A stretch of 64,000 bases of DNA, from assembly GCF_013304735.1 (NCBI RefSeq), contig NZ_JAAITI010000011.1, positions 39,000-102,999 on the forward strand, read 5' to 3'. This stretch comes from Blautia luti (GTDB lineage Bacteria; Bacillota; Clostridia; Lachnospirales; Lachnospiraceae). A program made the position numbers and the translations under genes. The first letter of the stretch is position 1. Every line of letters starts with the position of its first letter. Below the pieces are notes generated by a model that saw only the letters and a program-made list of their open reading frames with translations, was not told where the DNA came from and did not search any database. This document shows, piece by piece, positions 50,341 through 59,541 of this stretch.

Positions 50341-52026
50341 ATGATGAAAAAAAGAATGAAGGCATTATTGGCAATCGGGCTTTCTGCAATTATAATGGTA
50401 TGCAGTGCCGGATGTGGAAACGGAAAAGAACACATGAAAGCAGAAACAGATCCGGATACCCCGGTGGAAGATGTGTCCTTTCCTCTGAAAGAAAAAGCAG
50501 AGCTGTCTTTTATTACCAGTGCACCTGCAACATCTACACAGGAACCTAATGAAAGAACGATCTTTGAAAGACTGGAAAAGCAGACCAATGTCCACATTGA
50601 CTGGACCTGTTTTGTATCGGATCAGTTTGATGACAAAAAAAATCTGGCGCTGGCACAGTTCGGAAATCTTCCGGATGGACTTTTTAACGCAGGGATGAGT
50701 GATTATGATCTTCTTCGTTATGCCAAACAGGGAATCATTATTCCGGTAGAAAATCTGATTGATAAATACATGCCGAATCTTAAGGCTGTATTTGAAAAAT
50801 ACCCGGAATACAGAACAATGTGTACAGCACCGGACGGACATATTTATTCTTTCCCATGGATCGAGCAGCTTGGTGCGGGGAAAGAAGCCATTCAGGCAAT
50901 TGGAGATATCCCCTACATTAATAAAAAATGGCTGGATTATCTGAAGCTGGACGTTCCGACTACAACTGAGGAACTGGAACAGGTTCTGGTCGCTTTCCGC
51001 GACAATGCAGATAAACTGGAAAAGAAATTCAACATTGAGGGTGGTGTGATCCCGATGTCCTTTATCATCAATAATGGTGATCAGGATCCTGCAATTCTCA
51101 TCAACGGATTCGGAGAAGGATATGGTGACACCGGTGATCATTTTGCAGTAAAAGATGATGGAACCGTTATTTATACAACTGTACAGGAAGGCTATAAAGA
51201 AGGTATTCAGTGGCTCCATCAGCTGGTAGAAGAAAAGCTGGTGGATCCGGAGGCTTTTACCCAGGAATGGTCAACTTATGTTGCAAAAGGTAAGAACCAC
51301 AGATATGGTCTGTGTTTCACCTGGGATATTGCAAATATTGATAACAATGAAGATTATGTAATGCTCCCGGCGCTGGCCGGTCCGGATGGTCTTGTAAATA
51401 TCACAAGACAGAATAACAGTGAAACCAGTGGCTTTGACAGAGGACGTTGCGTTCTGACTACAAGCTGTCGGAATACGGCACTGGCAGCAGCATGGATCGA
51501 TCAGATGTATGCACCGATCCAGTCTCCGCAGAATAACTGGGGTACTTACGGGGAAAAAGATTCATTTAATATCTTTGAGATGTCCGAGAATGCAGAAGGT
51601 GGTCAGATGCTGAAACATATGGATCTGGGAGATGCATCTCCGGTAGAGGTTCGTGAAGCACAGTCTGTAAACGGACCGTTGGCAATACTTAACGAGTATT
51701 ACGATGTATATGTAACAGAGCCGGCAGATGCAAAATGGCGTCTCGACAATATGCACGAAACATATCTTAAGGATATGAACAGTAAATATGTGTATCCGAA
51801 TGTATTTATGAGTATTGATGATACCAATAAGGTATCTCAGTACGACACGGATATCAAGAAGTATGCGGAACAGAAAAAAGCAGACTGGATCCTGAATGGC
51901 GGCATCGATAAAGAATGGGATTCCTATCTGAAAAAGATGGAGCAGTATGGACTGTCTGATTATCTGGCAATCAAACAGAAATATTTTGACCAGTATCAGA
52001 AGTCTCTTAGTGAGACAGAGAAATAA
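50341..52026 (+). CDS. Lipoprotein sugar-binding component of the ABC transporter
   Basis: ATG 50341 lies seven bases after AGGAGG and gives 561 residues. A lipoprotein signal (MMKKRMKALLAIGLSAIIM then VCSAGC) anchors it in the membrane. The mature part is a large extracellular binding protein of the LplA-like class that goes with LplB/YtcP permeases, with FLITSAPATS-type start (ELSFITSAP) and many aromatic residues. The ligand is probably sucrose or fructo-oligosaccharide, inferred from the GH32 gene downstream. Confidence 0.9.
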   Translation: MMKKRMKALLAIGLSAIIMVCSAGCGNGKEHMKAETDPDTPVEDVSFPLKEKAELSFITSAPATSTQEPNERTIFERLEKQTNVHIDWTCFVSDQFDDKKNLALAQFGNLPDGLFNAGMSDYDLLRYAKQGIIIPVENLIDKYMPNLKAVFEKYPEYRTMCTAPDGHIYSFPWIEQLGAGKEAIQAIGDIPYINKKWLDYLKLDVPTTTEELEQVLVAFRDNADKLEKKFNIEGGVIPMSFIINNGDQDPAILINGFGEGYGDTGDHFAVKDDGTVIYTTVQEGYKEGIQWLHQLVEEKLVDPEAFTQEWSTYVAKGKNHRYGLCFTWDIANIDNNEDYVMLPALAGPDGLVNITRQNNSETSGFDRGRCVLTTSCRNTALAAAWIDQMYAPIQSPQNNWGTYGEKDSFNIFEMSENAEGGQMLKHMDLGDASPVEVREAQSVNGPLAILNEYYDVYVTEPADAKWRLDNMHETYLKDMNSKYVYPNVFMSIDDTNKVSQYDTDIKKYAEQKKADWILNGGIDKEWDSYLKKMEQYGLSDYLAIKQKYFDQYQKSLSETEK

Positions 52027-52078
52027 AAACAGAAAAAGATACCGGTCAGAAACATAAAAAAGAAAGAGAGAGCAGAGT

Positions 52079-53602
52079 ATGAGTGAAAAACTTGAAAAAG
52101 CACGTCTTTATGAAATAGAGGAAGCAAAAAATATCCCGCAGGAAGAGAAACCGGCCTTTCATGTATCTGCACCGGTTGGCTGGATCAATGATCCCAATGG
52201 ATTTTCTGTTTTTAAAGGAAAGGTACATCTTTTTTACCAGTATCATCCTTACAGCCGTGACTGGGGCCCTATGCACTGGGGCCACAGTGTGACGGAGGAT
52301 ATGATCAGATGGGAGCAGCTTCCTACAGCGCTTGCACCGGATCAGGAATATGATCGAGAGGGATGCTTTTCCGGAAGTGCTATTGAAGCGGATGGAAAAC
52401 AGGCTTTGATCTACACAGGAGTTACAACAGAAAAGCTGCCTGATGGAAAAGAAGAAGTCCGGCAGAATCAGTGCCTTGCCTGGGGTGACGGAAAAGATTA
52501 TGTAAAGGCAGAGAAAAATCCGATAGTCACCGGGGATATGCTTCCGGAGAAATGCAGCAGAGTTGATTTCCGTGATCCGAAGGTATGGGAAGATAACGGA
52601 ACATACCATATGCTCGTAGGATGCCGCAGCGAAGAAATTCCTGGACAGGTAGTTCTGTTTTCCAGTAAAGATCTGAAAGAATGGAAATTTGAAACAATTC
52701 TTGCGGAGAACTCCACAGGAGAAATCGGTGTTATGTGGGAATGCCCCGATTTCTTTCCGCTCGGGGATAAACATGTGCTGATCTGTTCTCCGCAGCATAT
52801 GCGGGCAAAAGGGTATGAGTTTCATAATGGACATAATTCCCTGTATTTTACGGGAGATTATGACAGCGAAAAACATACATTTGAAAAAGACGCACCGGTA
52901 AGTCTGGACTACGGACTTGATTTTTATGCGCCGCAGACAACCCTTCTTCCAGATGGAAGAAGAGTGATGATCGCCTGGATGAAATCCTGGGATAGCTGTG
53001 TGATCAAGGAAAAGCAGAGATGGCAGGGAATGATGACTCTTCCGAGAGAGCTGGAATATCGTGACGGAAAGATCTGGCAGAAGCCGGTCCGAGAAATTGA
53101 GAATTATCGGAAAAACCGTTGCTGTTATGAGAATGTAAAAGTGGGTGAGAGCTTAAGCCTTGAAGGCGTCCGTGGCCGAATGATCGATCTGACTGTGGAA
53201 CTGCAGAACGCAGATGGCATCATGGATGGAATCAGGAACTCCGGAAATCCAAATCAGGAAGCATTGGATGTGTACAATGAGTTCCGGATCGAGCTTGCAC
53301 GCAATGAAGAATATACAACGGTCTTTACCTATGATCGAAAAAGACAGATACTGGAGATCGACAGAACCTGGAGCGGGGTGCAGCGTGATGTTGTATGTAC
53401 AAGAAAGCTCCAGATCACAGATGACAGACAAAATCTGAAGTTGCGTTTTATCCTGGATCGAAGCTCCATAGAGCTTTTTATCAATGATGGAAGCAAAACT
53501 GCGACTACCGTGATCCCAACACCAGTGGAAGCAGATGAGATCCTGTTTCACAGTGACGGAAATGCTGTGATCCAGGTTGAGAAATATGATATTGTGTTGT
53601 AG
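52079..53602 (+). CDS. GH32 sucrose-6-phosphate hydrolase / beta-fructosidase
   Basis: A 507-residue GH32 enzyme without a signal peptide, so cytoplasmic. The three catalytic motifs are present: GWINDPNGF (nucleophile D38), DFRDPKVW (stabiliser Asp, about 166) and MWECPDFF (acid/base Glu, about 222). The C-terminal beta-sandwich is complete (LRFILDRSSIELFINDG). It cleaves fructose from sucrose, sucrose phosphate or short fructans. It is the last gene of the LacI-controlled ABC operon. Because uptake is by an ABC system, unphosphorylated substrate is more likely. Confidence 0.92.
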   Translation: MSEKLEKARLYEIEEAKNIPQEEKPAFHVSAPVGWINDPNGFSVFKGKVHLFYQYHPYSRDWGPMHWGHSVTEDMIRWEQLPTALAPDQEYDREGCFSGSAIEADGKQALIYTGVTTEKLPDGKEEVRQNQCLAWGDGKDYVKAEKNPIVTGDMLPEKCSRVDFRDPKVWEDNGTYHMLVGCRSEEIPGQVVLFSSKDLKEWKFETILAENSTGEIGVMWECPDFFPLGDKHVLICSPQHMRAKGYEFHNGHNSLYFTGDYDSEKHTFEKDAPVSLDYGLDFYAPQTTLLPDGRRVMIAWMKSWDSCVIKEKQRWQGMMTLPRELEYRDGKIWQKPVREIENYRKNRCCYENVKVGESLSLEGVRGRMIDLTVELQNADGIMDGIRNSGNPNQEALDVYNEFRIELARNEEYTTVFTYDRKRQILEIDRTWSGVQRDVVCTRKLQITDDRQNLKLRFILDRSSIELFINDGSKTATTVIPTPVEADEILFHSDGNAVIQVEKYDIVL

Positions 53603-53661
53603 AAGCCTCTCAAATATTGACAATTTCTCTATTTTTGTATAACATAGGGGAAGTTGCTTAC

Positions 53662-53697
53662 GCCGGATCAGGAGTTATTCGTATCTCCTGATCCGGC
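53662..53697 (+). terminator. Perfect hairpin between the GH32 and SEC-C genes
   Basis: GCCGGATCAGGAG and CTCCTGATCCGGC form a 13-bp perfect stem with a 10-base loop. There is no T-run on the forward side (ATATATTTA), so termination is likely but not certain. Confidence 0.6.
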
Positions 53698-53724
53698 ATA
53701 TATTTACAGGAGAGGAACACAGGA

Positions 53725-55380
53725 ATGTTTTATCAGTTAAAAATCACAAGAAAAGGAACGAAACCGCCGGTATGGAGACGTTGTACTGTTGCGGCTGACG
53801 TTACATTTGCAAATATGGCAGCCATGCTTGAAAAACTGGTTCAGTATCCGGCAGGCAGCCTATATGAGATTGAATTTTTTCAGAAAAAAGTACAGATCCG
53901 TGAGAACGGTGACGGAGAAGCGAAGAATAATTTCACATTATTAAATGCAGGCGAGACAGAGACTGCAGAGCTTATGGATTCCGAGAAATGGTTTACCTTC
54001 CGTCAGTATGGTGCGGATAAGGAAGCTCCGGAATACAGAGTTGATATTGAGAAGAAAGACGAGGGAACAGCAGAAGCTCCTTCTATTATAAAAGAAGTAA
54101 AGGGTGAGGATGATCCGTACTGGACAGAGGCACCGGAGCTGGGATGCACTGCAGCAGTTGAAACTGAGGTGGAAACAGCCAAAGCATCGGAAGACATTGC
54201 TGCAACAGTAGCGGCAGTAGAGGCAGCAGCCAGAGCTGCAAAAGCAGATGAGGCAGCCACAGGCAGCAGAAGAAATCCTACAGTAAAAGATTTCCTCATG
54301 TCCTATCGTAAAGAAGACCTTCTCAGCATTGCAGGTGAGCTTGGACTTCACTGCAAGGGAATGGATCAGGAAGAGATCGCTGCAAAGGTTGCCGCAGAGG
54401 TTCTTAAACCGGAGGTTATGAAAGCAAGCTTCCTCGTAGCAGACGATCAGGAGGTACTGGCTTTTGAGGCAGCTATTCAGAGAAAATGCTTCCATGTTGC
54501 AGAGGATGAGTGGAATACGTTAGAATGGCTGAACGATATGGGCTATCTTGTTTCCTACAGTGATGATTACGCAGAAGTTCCGGCAGAGGTTGCAGCTGTT
54601 TACGATCAGATCAATACACTGGAGTTCCAGATACTTCGCAGCCAGGTAAACTGGCTGAAGGATTGCCTTATTATGGTAAGCTATCTGTATGTATCTGCAC
54701 CGGCAAAGACCGTATATGAGATGTTTAAGCAGAGAAAAGGTTTTGACATCGGATATGACAGCTTCATCGAGCTGTATCATACCATTCCGGAGAAGGCCTG
54801 TATCTGTGAGCTTGCGGAGGATCAGCTGATCCTGAAATCCGCACTGGTCAATAACATCTACAAGGATATCGAGAGACGTCAGGGTGGACGGAAATTCTAT
54901 ATTCCGTCTGTAGATGAGATCCTGGATTATTCCGAAAACGGGTATCCGACAAAATCTGCTTCTTACCAGAGACTGGGCAGATTCCTGCTGGATGAGATGA
55001 AGGTTTCCGATGCAGTGAAGGATCAGGTACTGTTCTTTATTTACAAAGAATGCTCCATGGATGGCAGAATGTCAGCGATCATGGAAAACCTGAACCAGAA
55101 GGGGATCCAGTTTAACGATGAGCAGCTTGAGAAATTTACAAAGCTGATCATGGAGGCAAACAATAACACAAGAATGCTGGAATTCCGCGGTTACACACCG
55201 AATGAGATCTCAGGAGCAGTATGGCCGTTTGCCACAGGCAAGCCGCACACTGCAATGCCGAACAGCTTTGTGCCGACAGCAATGCCGATGCAGCCGGCAT
55301 CTGCAAGAAAAATCTACCCGAACGATCCGTGTCCGTGCGGAAGCGGTAAGAAATATAAGAAGTGCTGCGGAAGAAGATAA
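53725..55380 (+). CDS. pRiA4b ORF-3-like protein with C-terminal SEC-C motif
   Basis: A 551-residue protein. Its N-terminus (FYQLKITRKGTKPPVWRR, about 2-19) matches the plasmid pRiA4b ORF-3-like domain. An Ala/Glu-rich linker (about 140-178) looks helical and unstructured. The middle (about 185-490) is a large helical region I do not recognise. The end is a SEC-C zinc motif, NDPCPCGSGKKYKKCCG. Such proteins occur widely in Clostridia; SEC-C binds zinc and often docks on translation or secretion partners. The role is unknown. Ribosome site AGGAGAGGAAC. Confidence 0.85.
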   Translation: MFYQLKITRKGTKPPVWRRCTVAADVTFANMAAMLEKLVQYPAGSLYEIEFFQKKVQIRENGDGEAKNNFTLLNAGETETAELMDSEKWFTFRQYGADKEAPEYRVDIEKKDEGTAEAPSIIKEVKGEDDPYWTEAPELGCTAAVETEVETAKASEDIAATVAAVEAAARAAKADEAATGSRRNPTVKDFLMSYRKEDLLSIAGELGLHCKGMDQEEIAAKVAAEVLKPEVMKASFLVADDQEVLAFEAAIQRKCFHVAEDEWNTLEWLNDMGYLVSYSDDYAEVPAEVAAVYDQINTLEFQILRSQVNWLKDCLIMVSYLYVSAPAKTVYEMFKQRKGFDIGYDSFIELYHTIPEKACICELAEDQLILKSALVNNIYKDIERRQGGRKFYIPSVDEILDYSENGYPTKSASYQRLGRFLLDEMKVSDAVKDQVLFFIYKECSMDGRMSAIMENLNQKGIQFNDEQLEKFTKLIMEANNNTRMLEFRGYTPNEISGAVWPFATGKPHTAMPNSFVPTAMPMQPASARKIYPNDPCPCGSGKKYKKCCGRR

Positions 55381-55596
55381 TTCTACAGAAAATTTACCGT
55401 AATTCCAGAGCTGAAAGTTCCCATAGATCGTTGCGGAGCGACTGCGCTCATGAGTGAGCAGCGAACGCGGATGATCTGGTCCGATTTATCGTTTGATGCA
55501 GTATCTCCGGAAATACCATACAAATTAATATAAGACAGTTCGTTTGTACCATCCTGTCTATAAATAAAACCAGGGCTGAAGAAGATGTGAGAATCA

Positions 55597-55628
55597 GGGC
55601 AGACTCGTGGCGGGTCTGCCCTTTTTTT
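55597..55628 (+). terminator. First terminator upstream of queD
   Basis: An 8-bp perfect GC-rich stem with a T7 tail. Confidence 0.85.
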
Positions 55629-55645
55629 ACTTTAACTGGATCAAG

Positions 55646-55667
55646 GCCGGGAATCCCGGCTTTTTTT
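55646..55667 (+). terminator. Second terminator upstream of queD
   Basis: A 6-bp all-GC stem with a three-base loop and a T7 tail, about 50 bp before the queD start. Confidence 0.8.
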
Positions 55668-55718
55668 ATTTATGGAAATATTCGGGTGGTGTGACAGATC
55701 CAGAAGGAGGAAAAATTT

Positions 55719-56168
55719 ATGTATCAGTTAAAAACAGAAGCAGATTTCGATTCGGCACACTTTTTGTCCGGTTACACCGGCAAATGTTCCAATATCCATG
55801 GCCATCGCTGGCATGTGGAGATTGAGATCGAAAGCCAGAAGCTGGAGAAAAACGGTCAGGAGCGCGGGATGCTGGTAGACTTCGGAGATCTGAAAAAGGA
55901 TCTTCGGGAGCTGGCAGATTCCATGGATCACACGCTGATCTATGAAGAAAATACATTACGTCCGAAAACGCTGGAAGCACTGGATGAGGAAGGCTTTCAT
56001 CTGGTGAAGGTTCCTTTTCGCCCTACAGCAGAGAATTTTTCAGAGTATTTTTTCAGAAAAATGGAAGAAAAGGGCTATCCTGTAAAAAGAGCTGTTGTTT
56101 ACGAAACACCAAATAATTGTGCAGCTTACCGGGAAACGGAAGAAGAAACGGAGGCGGTATGGCTATGA
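55719..56168 (+). CDS. queD: 6-carboxy-tetrahydropterin synthase QueD
   Basis: A 149-residue member of the 6-pyruvoyl-tetrahydropterin synthase family. It converts dihydroneopterin triphosphate to 6-carboxytetrahydropterin, the second step towards preQ0. The zinc histidines are in FDSAHFLSG (His about 15) and NIHGHRWHV (His about 28 and 30); the catalytic Cys is in GKCSNIHGH (about 25). MDHTLIYEE is near the middle and VYETPNNCAAY near the end. The queE start overlaps its stop. Confidence 0.95.
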   Translation: MYQLKTEADFDSAHFLSGYTGKCSNIHGHRWHVEIEIESQKLEKNGQERGMLVDFGDLKKDLRELADSMDHTLIYEENTLRPKTLEALDEEGFHLVKVPFRPTAENFSEYFFRKMEEKGYPVKRAVVYETPNNCAAYRETEEETEAVWL

Positions 56169-56833
56169 GTACCTATCAGGTTGTAGAGAAATTTGTCAGC
56201 ATCAACGGAGAGGGCAGACGGGCAGGAGAGCTTGCCGCTTTTATCCGGTTTAAGGGCTGCAATCTTCAGTGCAGCTATTGTGATACCAGCTGGGCAAATG
56301 AGCCGGGATGTGAGAGTGAAAGGCTGACAGAAGAAGAGATCCTTTCCTGGATCCGTGAAACAGGCGTAAAAAATGTGACACTTACAGGCGGGGAACCACT
56401 TTTACGGAAAGGCATGGAGGAGCTGATCGAGGCAATCCTGGAGGATCCATCCCAGCGGGTGGAGATTGAGACTAATGGAAGCGTAGATCTGAAGCCTTAT
56501 CATATATTAAAAAAACGTCCGTCCTTTACCATGGATTATAAAGCACCGGACAGCGGCATGGAAAAAGAGATGCTCCTTTCCAATCTGGAGCTTCTGGGCA
56601 GTGAGGATACGCTGAAATTCGTGGTCAGTAGCCGCAGAGATATGGAAAAAGCCCTGGAAATTCTGGAAAAGTACAGGCTGGTCGGAAAAACGGCAGTTTA
56701 TTTCAGCCCTGTATTTGGCAGGATCCAGCCGGTGGAGATCGTGGATTTCCTTATGGAAAAAAAGCTCAACGATGTAAAGCTTCAGATCCAGCTTCATAAG
56801 GTGATCTGGGACCCGCAGAAACGGGGAGTATGA
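56165..56833 (+). CDS. queE: 7-carboxy-7-deazaguanine synthase QueE
   Basis: ATG 56165 sits eight bases after GGAGGCGG and overlaps the queD stop by 4 bp; ATG 56159 is too close to that site. The 222-residue radical SAM enzyme has the cluster motif CNLQCSYC and TLTGGEPLL (SAM binding). It contracts the pterin ring of carboxytetrahydropterin to carboxy-deazaguanine. IETNGS and FTMDYKAP are further family strands. Confidence 0.95.
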   Translation: MSTYQVVEKFVSINGEGRRAGELAAFIRFKGCNLQCSYCDTSWANEPGCESERLTEEEILSWIRETGVKNVTLTGGEPLLRKGMEELIEAILEDPSQRVEIETNGSVDLKPYHILKKRPSFTMDYKAPDSGMEKEMLLSNLELLGSEDTLKFVVSSRRDMEKALEILEKYRLVGKTAVYFSPVFGRIQPVEIVDFLMEKKLNDVKLQIQLHKVIWDPQKRGV

Positions 56834-56885
56834 CAGGAAAACATATCACAATATAACAAGAAATACCGCAGAAAAGGAGAACGCT

Positions 56886-57569
56886 ATGAAAGCACTTGTA
56901 CTTGCAAGCGGCGGTGTGGATTCCACCACCTGCCTGGGGCTTGCCGTAAACAAATATGGAAAAGAGAATGTAATTGCATTAACAGTAGCTTACGGACAGA
57001 AGCACACAAAAGAAATTGAGGCTGCCAGAAAAACAGCAGAATATTACGGAGTGGAGCATCTTTATCTGGATCTGGAGCCGATCTTCCGGTACAGTGACTG
57101 TTCGCTTCTGAAGCATTCAGACAGAGAGATCCCACACGAAAGCTATGCAGAGCAGCTGAAGGAAACCGATGGCTCACCGGTTTCAACCTATGTGCCGTTC
57201 CGGAACGGATTATTTCTTTCCTCGGCAGCAAGTATTGCGCTGTCAAAAAACTGCAGTGTGATCTATTACGGAGCACATGCGGATGATGCAGCCGGAAATG
57301 CATATCCGGACTGCAGCAGTGCGTTTCACAATGCGATCAACGAGGCGATCTATCAGGGAAGCGGCGGCCAGCTGAAGGTTGAGGCGCCTTTTGTCAGCTG
57401 CACAAAGGCAGAGGTCGTAAAAACCGGACTGGAGCTGAATGTTCCTTATGAACTGACCTGGAGCTGTTACGAAGGCGGCGAAAAGCCCTGCGGTGTGTGT
57501 GGAACCTGTATTGACAGAGCAGAGGCATTCCGGCTCAATGGAGTGAAGGATCCGGCACTTGACAGATAG
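56886..57569 (+). CDS. queC: 7-cyano-7-deazaguanine synthase QueC
   Basis: A 227-residue ATP-dependent enzyme that converts the carboxylate to the nitrile preQ0 using ammonia. The PP-loop is LASGGVDSTTCLG at the N-terminus. FRNGLFLSSAASIALS lies in the middle. The zinc-binding end CYEGGEKPCGVCGTC has the four cysteines. The start has AAAAGGAGAACGCT upstream, 52 bp after queE. Confidence 0.97.
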   Translation: MKALVLASGGVDSTTCLGLAVNKYGKENVIALTVAYGQKHTKEIEAARKTAEYYGVEHLYLDLEPIFRYSDCSLLKHSDREIPHESYAEQLKETDGSPVSTYVPFRNGLFLSSAASIALSKNCSVIYYGAHADDAAGNAYPDCSSAFHNAINEAIYQGSGGQLKVEAPFVSCTKAEVVKTGLELNVPYELTWSCYEGGEKPCGVCGTCIDRAEAFRLNGVKDPALDR

Positions 57570-57611
57570 ATCGGATCATAAATATCCGTTTGACCATAGA
57601 AAGGAAAAAAT

Positions 57612-58106
57612 ATGAGCAGAGAAAACCTGGAAAAAGAAGGGATCACCCTTCTCGGAAATCAGAAAGTAAAATATCCGGACAATTATGCTCCGGAGGTACT
57701 GGAAACATTTTTGAACAAGCACCCGGACAACGATTACTTTGTAAAATTTAACTGCCCGGAATTTACAAGCCTTTGTCCCATTACCGGACAGCCGGATTTC
57801 GCGACGATCACGATATCCTACGTACCCGGTGAAAAAATGGTGGAGAGCAAATCTCTGAAGCTGTATCTTTTCAGCTTCCGCAATCACGGAGATTTTCATG
57901 AGGATTGCGTGAACATCATTATGAAGGATCTGATCCGTCTTATGGATCCGAAATACATTGAGGTCTGGGGAAAATTTACGCCGAGAGGTGGCATTTCCAT
58001 TGATCCCTACTGCAATTACGGAAAAGCCGGAACCAGATGGGAGGAGATTGCCTGGAAACGTCTGACAGAGCATGACATGTACCCGGAAAAGATCGATAAC
58101 CGGTAG
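57612..58106 (+). CDS. queF: NADPH-dependent preQ0 reductase QueF
   Basis: A 164-residue unimodular QueF of the Bacillus type, which reduces the nitrile preQ0 to the amine preQ1. The nucleophile Cys is in [13 protein letters not shown] (about residue 55), and the NADPH-side motif [15 protein letters not shown] follows. [13 protein letters not shown] is conserved. Together with queD, queE and queC this gives the complete route from GTP-derived pterin to preQ1, the queuosine precursor; tgt and queA are not in the window. Confidence 0.97.
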   Translation: MSRENLEKEGITLLGNQKVKYPDNYAPEVLETFLNKHPDNDYFVKFNCPEFTSLCPITGQPDFATITISYVPGEKMVESKSLKLYLFSFRNHGDFHEDCVNIIMKDLIRLMDPKYIEVWGKFTPRGGISIDPYCNYGKAGTRWEEIAWKRLTEHDMYPEKIDNR

Positions 58107-58113
58107 AAAAACT

Positions 58114-58163
58114 AAAAGTCCCTGTTTTCACTGCGAAAAGCAATGAAAGCAGGGGCTTTTTGT
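58114..58163 (+). terminator. Terminator of the que operon
   Basis: AAAAGTCCCTGTTTTCA pairs with TGAAAGCAGGGGCTTTT, followed by a T-run. A second small hairpin, GCGCC-TAG-CGGCGC, lies next to it at about 58169-58184. Confidence 0.85.
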
Positions 58164-58193
58164 TTAGGTGCGCCTAGCGGCGCAGGTTTATCT

Positions 58194-59273
58194 TTATGAC
58201 AGCCGGATGCACTCCGATTCTGTGCCAAACAGATCAGCGATCACATCGTGCACGGTTTCGATCTTATCTGCCATATAGGCCTTTGCTCCGCAGAACAGCA
58301 GGCCGTTTTCCACGTCGCCCTTTACGGCGGCGATCAGCTTGTCTGTAATGCAGTAAGGGATCTCGCCGGGGGAACATTTGGCAAGGCAGCGGTGGCAGGG
58401 ACTGTGCGGGATTTTTTCACCGGCCATGACGTGCTGCATGAAGGGATTCATAATGGCACGTCCCGGCATACCTACCGGACTTTTTACAATGGCAATGTCG
58501 TCCTTTGCGGCGTGGATCAGGGATTCTTTCAGCCGGATGTCTGCGTCACATTCTTCCGTTGGGATAAAACGGGTGGCAACCTGAACGCCGTCCACACCAA
58601 GATCAAGGACATGCTTTACATCCTCGTGCGTGGCGATGCCGCCGGCAGCTACTACAGGGATTTCCGTGCCGAATTTTGCGGCATAGCTTTTTACAGTCTG
58701 GACGATCTTTCGGATCTCATTGTCGTAGGCTTCCGGTGTATAGGAATCCAGCTCTTCCTTGTGGAAGCCCAGATGACCGCCTGCCTGGGGACCTTCGATC
58801 ACCACAAGGTCTGCAGTGCGCTTGTACTTTCTTTCCCAGTATTTCAGGATAACCTTTGCAGATTTGTCCGTTGAGACGATGGGGGCAATCTTTGTTTTGC
58901 TTCCGCTGACAAGAGCAGGGAGCTCTGTAGGAAGTCCTGCACCGGAGATGATCAGGTCAGCGCCGGCATGGACAGCGGCTTTTACATGAGATGCGTACTC
59001 CTTCAGTGCAACCATGATGTTGTAGCCGATGATACCGTCAGGAGAAATCCTGCGTGCTTTTTTCATCTCGGACAGGATAGCCCGCTGGTTGGCTTCTTCG
59101 GTATTCCGGTCGAAATCCTTTTCCCGGTAGCCGATCTGAGCGGTGGAAATGATTCCAATCCCGCCTTCCTTTGCAACGGTGCCTGCCAGACGGCCAAGGC
59201 TGATACCAACGCCCATTCCACCCTGGATCAGGGGAAATCTCGTAAGTTTATCACCGATTTTAAAATTCTTCAT
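58194..59273 (-). CDS. Nitronate monooxygenase / FabK-like flavoprotein
   Basis: ATG 59273, with GTGAGGATC upstream, gives 359 residues. It is an FMN-binding TIM barrel of the 2-nitropropane dioxygenase/FabK group: FPLIQGGMGVGIS at the N-terminus, VIEGPQAGGHLG (about 180-191) and PVVAAGGIATHEDV (about 222-235). The C-terminal part holds CHRCLAKC and PYCIT, four cysteines not found in classic FabK, possibly for a metal or cluster. Members oxidise nitronates or reduce enoyl-ACP; here neither can be chosen. It is a single gene. Confidence 0.85.
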   Translation of the reverse strand: MKNFKIGDKLTRFPLIQGGMGVGISLGRLAGTVAKEGGIGIISTAQIGYREKDFDRNTEEANQRAILSEMKKARRISPDGIIGYNIMVALKEYASHVKAAVHAGADLIISGAGLPTELPALVSGSKTKIAPIVSTDKSAKVILKYWERKYKRTADLVVIEGPQAGGHLGFHKEELDSYTPEAYDNEIRKIVQTVKSYAAKFGTEIPVVAAGGIATHEDVKHVLDLGVDGVQVATRFIPTEECDADIRLKESLIHAAKDDIAIVKSPVGMPGRAIMNPFMQHVMAGEKIPHSPCHRCLAKCSPGEIPYCITDKLIAAVKGDVENGLLFCGAKAYMADKIETVHDVIADLFGTESECIRLS

Positions 59274-59433
59274 AATGATCAGATCCTCACATTCATTTGC
59301 TTTCACTAAATAATTTTAGTATAAAATAGTTTTATCATCAAAGTATATCATAACAGGGGAATTTGTCAATGTATATGTAGGAAGGTTGAATCAGGGAGAT
59401 GTGATGATTTGTCGGTATAGCTTTTCGGAATAA

Positions 59434-59481
59434 GAAAAGGGTGAGCTGACAGCATTATGCTGAGTAGTTTCACCCTTTTTA
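59434..59481. terminator. Bidirectional terminator
   Basis: AAAAGGGTGA pairs with TCACCCTTTT around a CAGCATTATGCTG inner stem. Confidence 0.85.
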
Positions 59482-59541
59482 TGTGTGATGAAATTTTAAA
59501 CTGTAAAGCAGTAGACAGTGGTCGAAATCCCTCTGACAAAA

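Larger units (their letters stand above)
55381..55718 (+). other. Leader of the queDECF operon with two tandem terminators
   Basis: This 338-bp gap holds no gene. Two strong terminator hairpins stand in a row before queD: GGGCAGAC/GTCTGCCC with seven T (55597-55628) and GCCGGG-AAT-CCCGGC with seven T (55646-55667). The queD ribosome site (AGAAGGAGG) follows. Either both end the upstream gene, or one is an attenuator for the operon. I looked for a preQ1-I aptamer (AGAGGTTCTAGCTACA-like) and found none. Confidence 0.55.

Noticed and set aside
55560..55718. preQ1 riboswitch before queD
   Set aside because: No preQ1-I core found by eye; types II and III could not be excluded without a covariance search.
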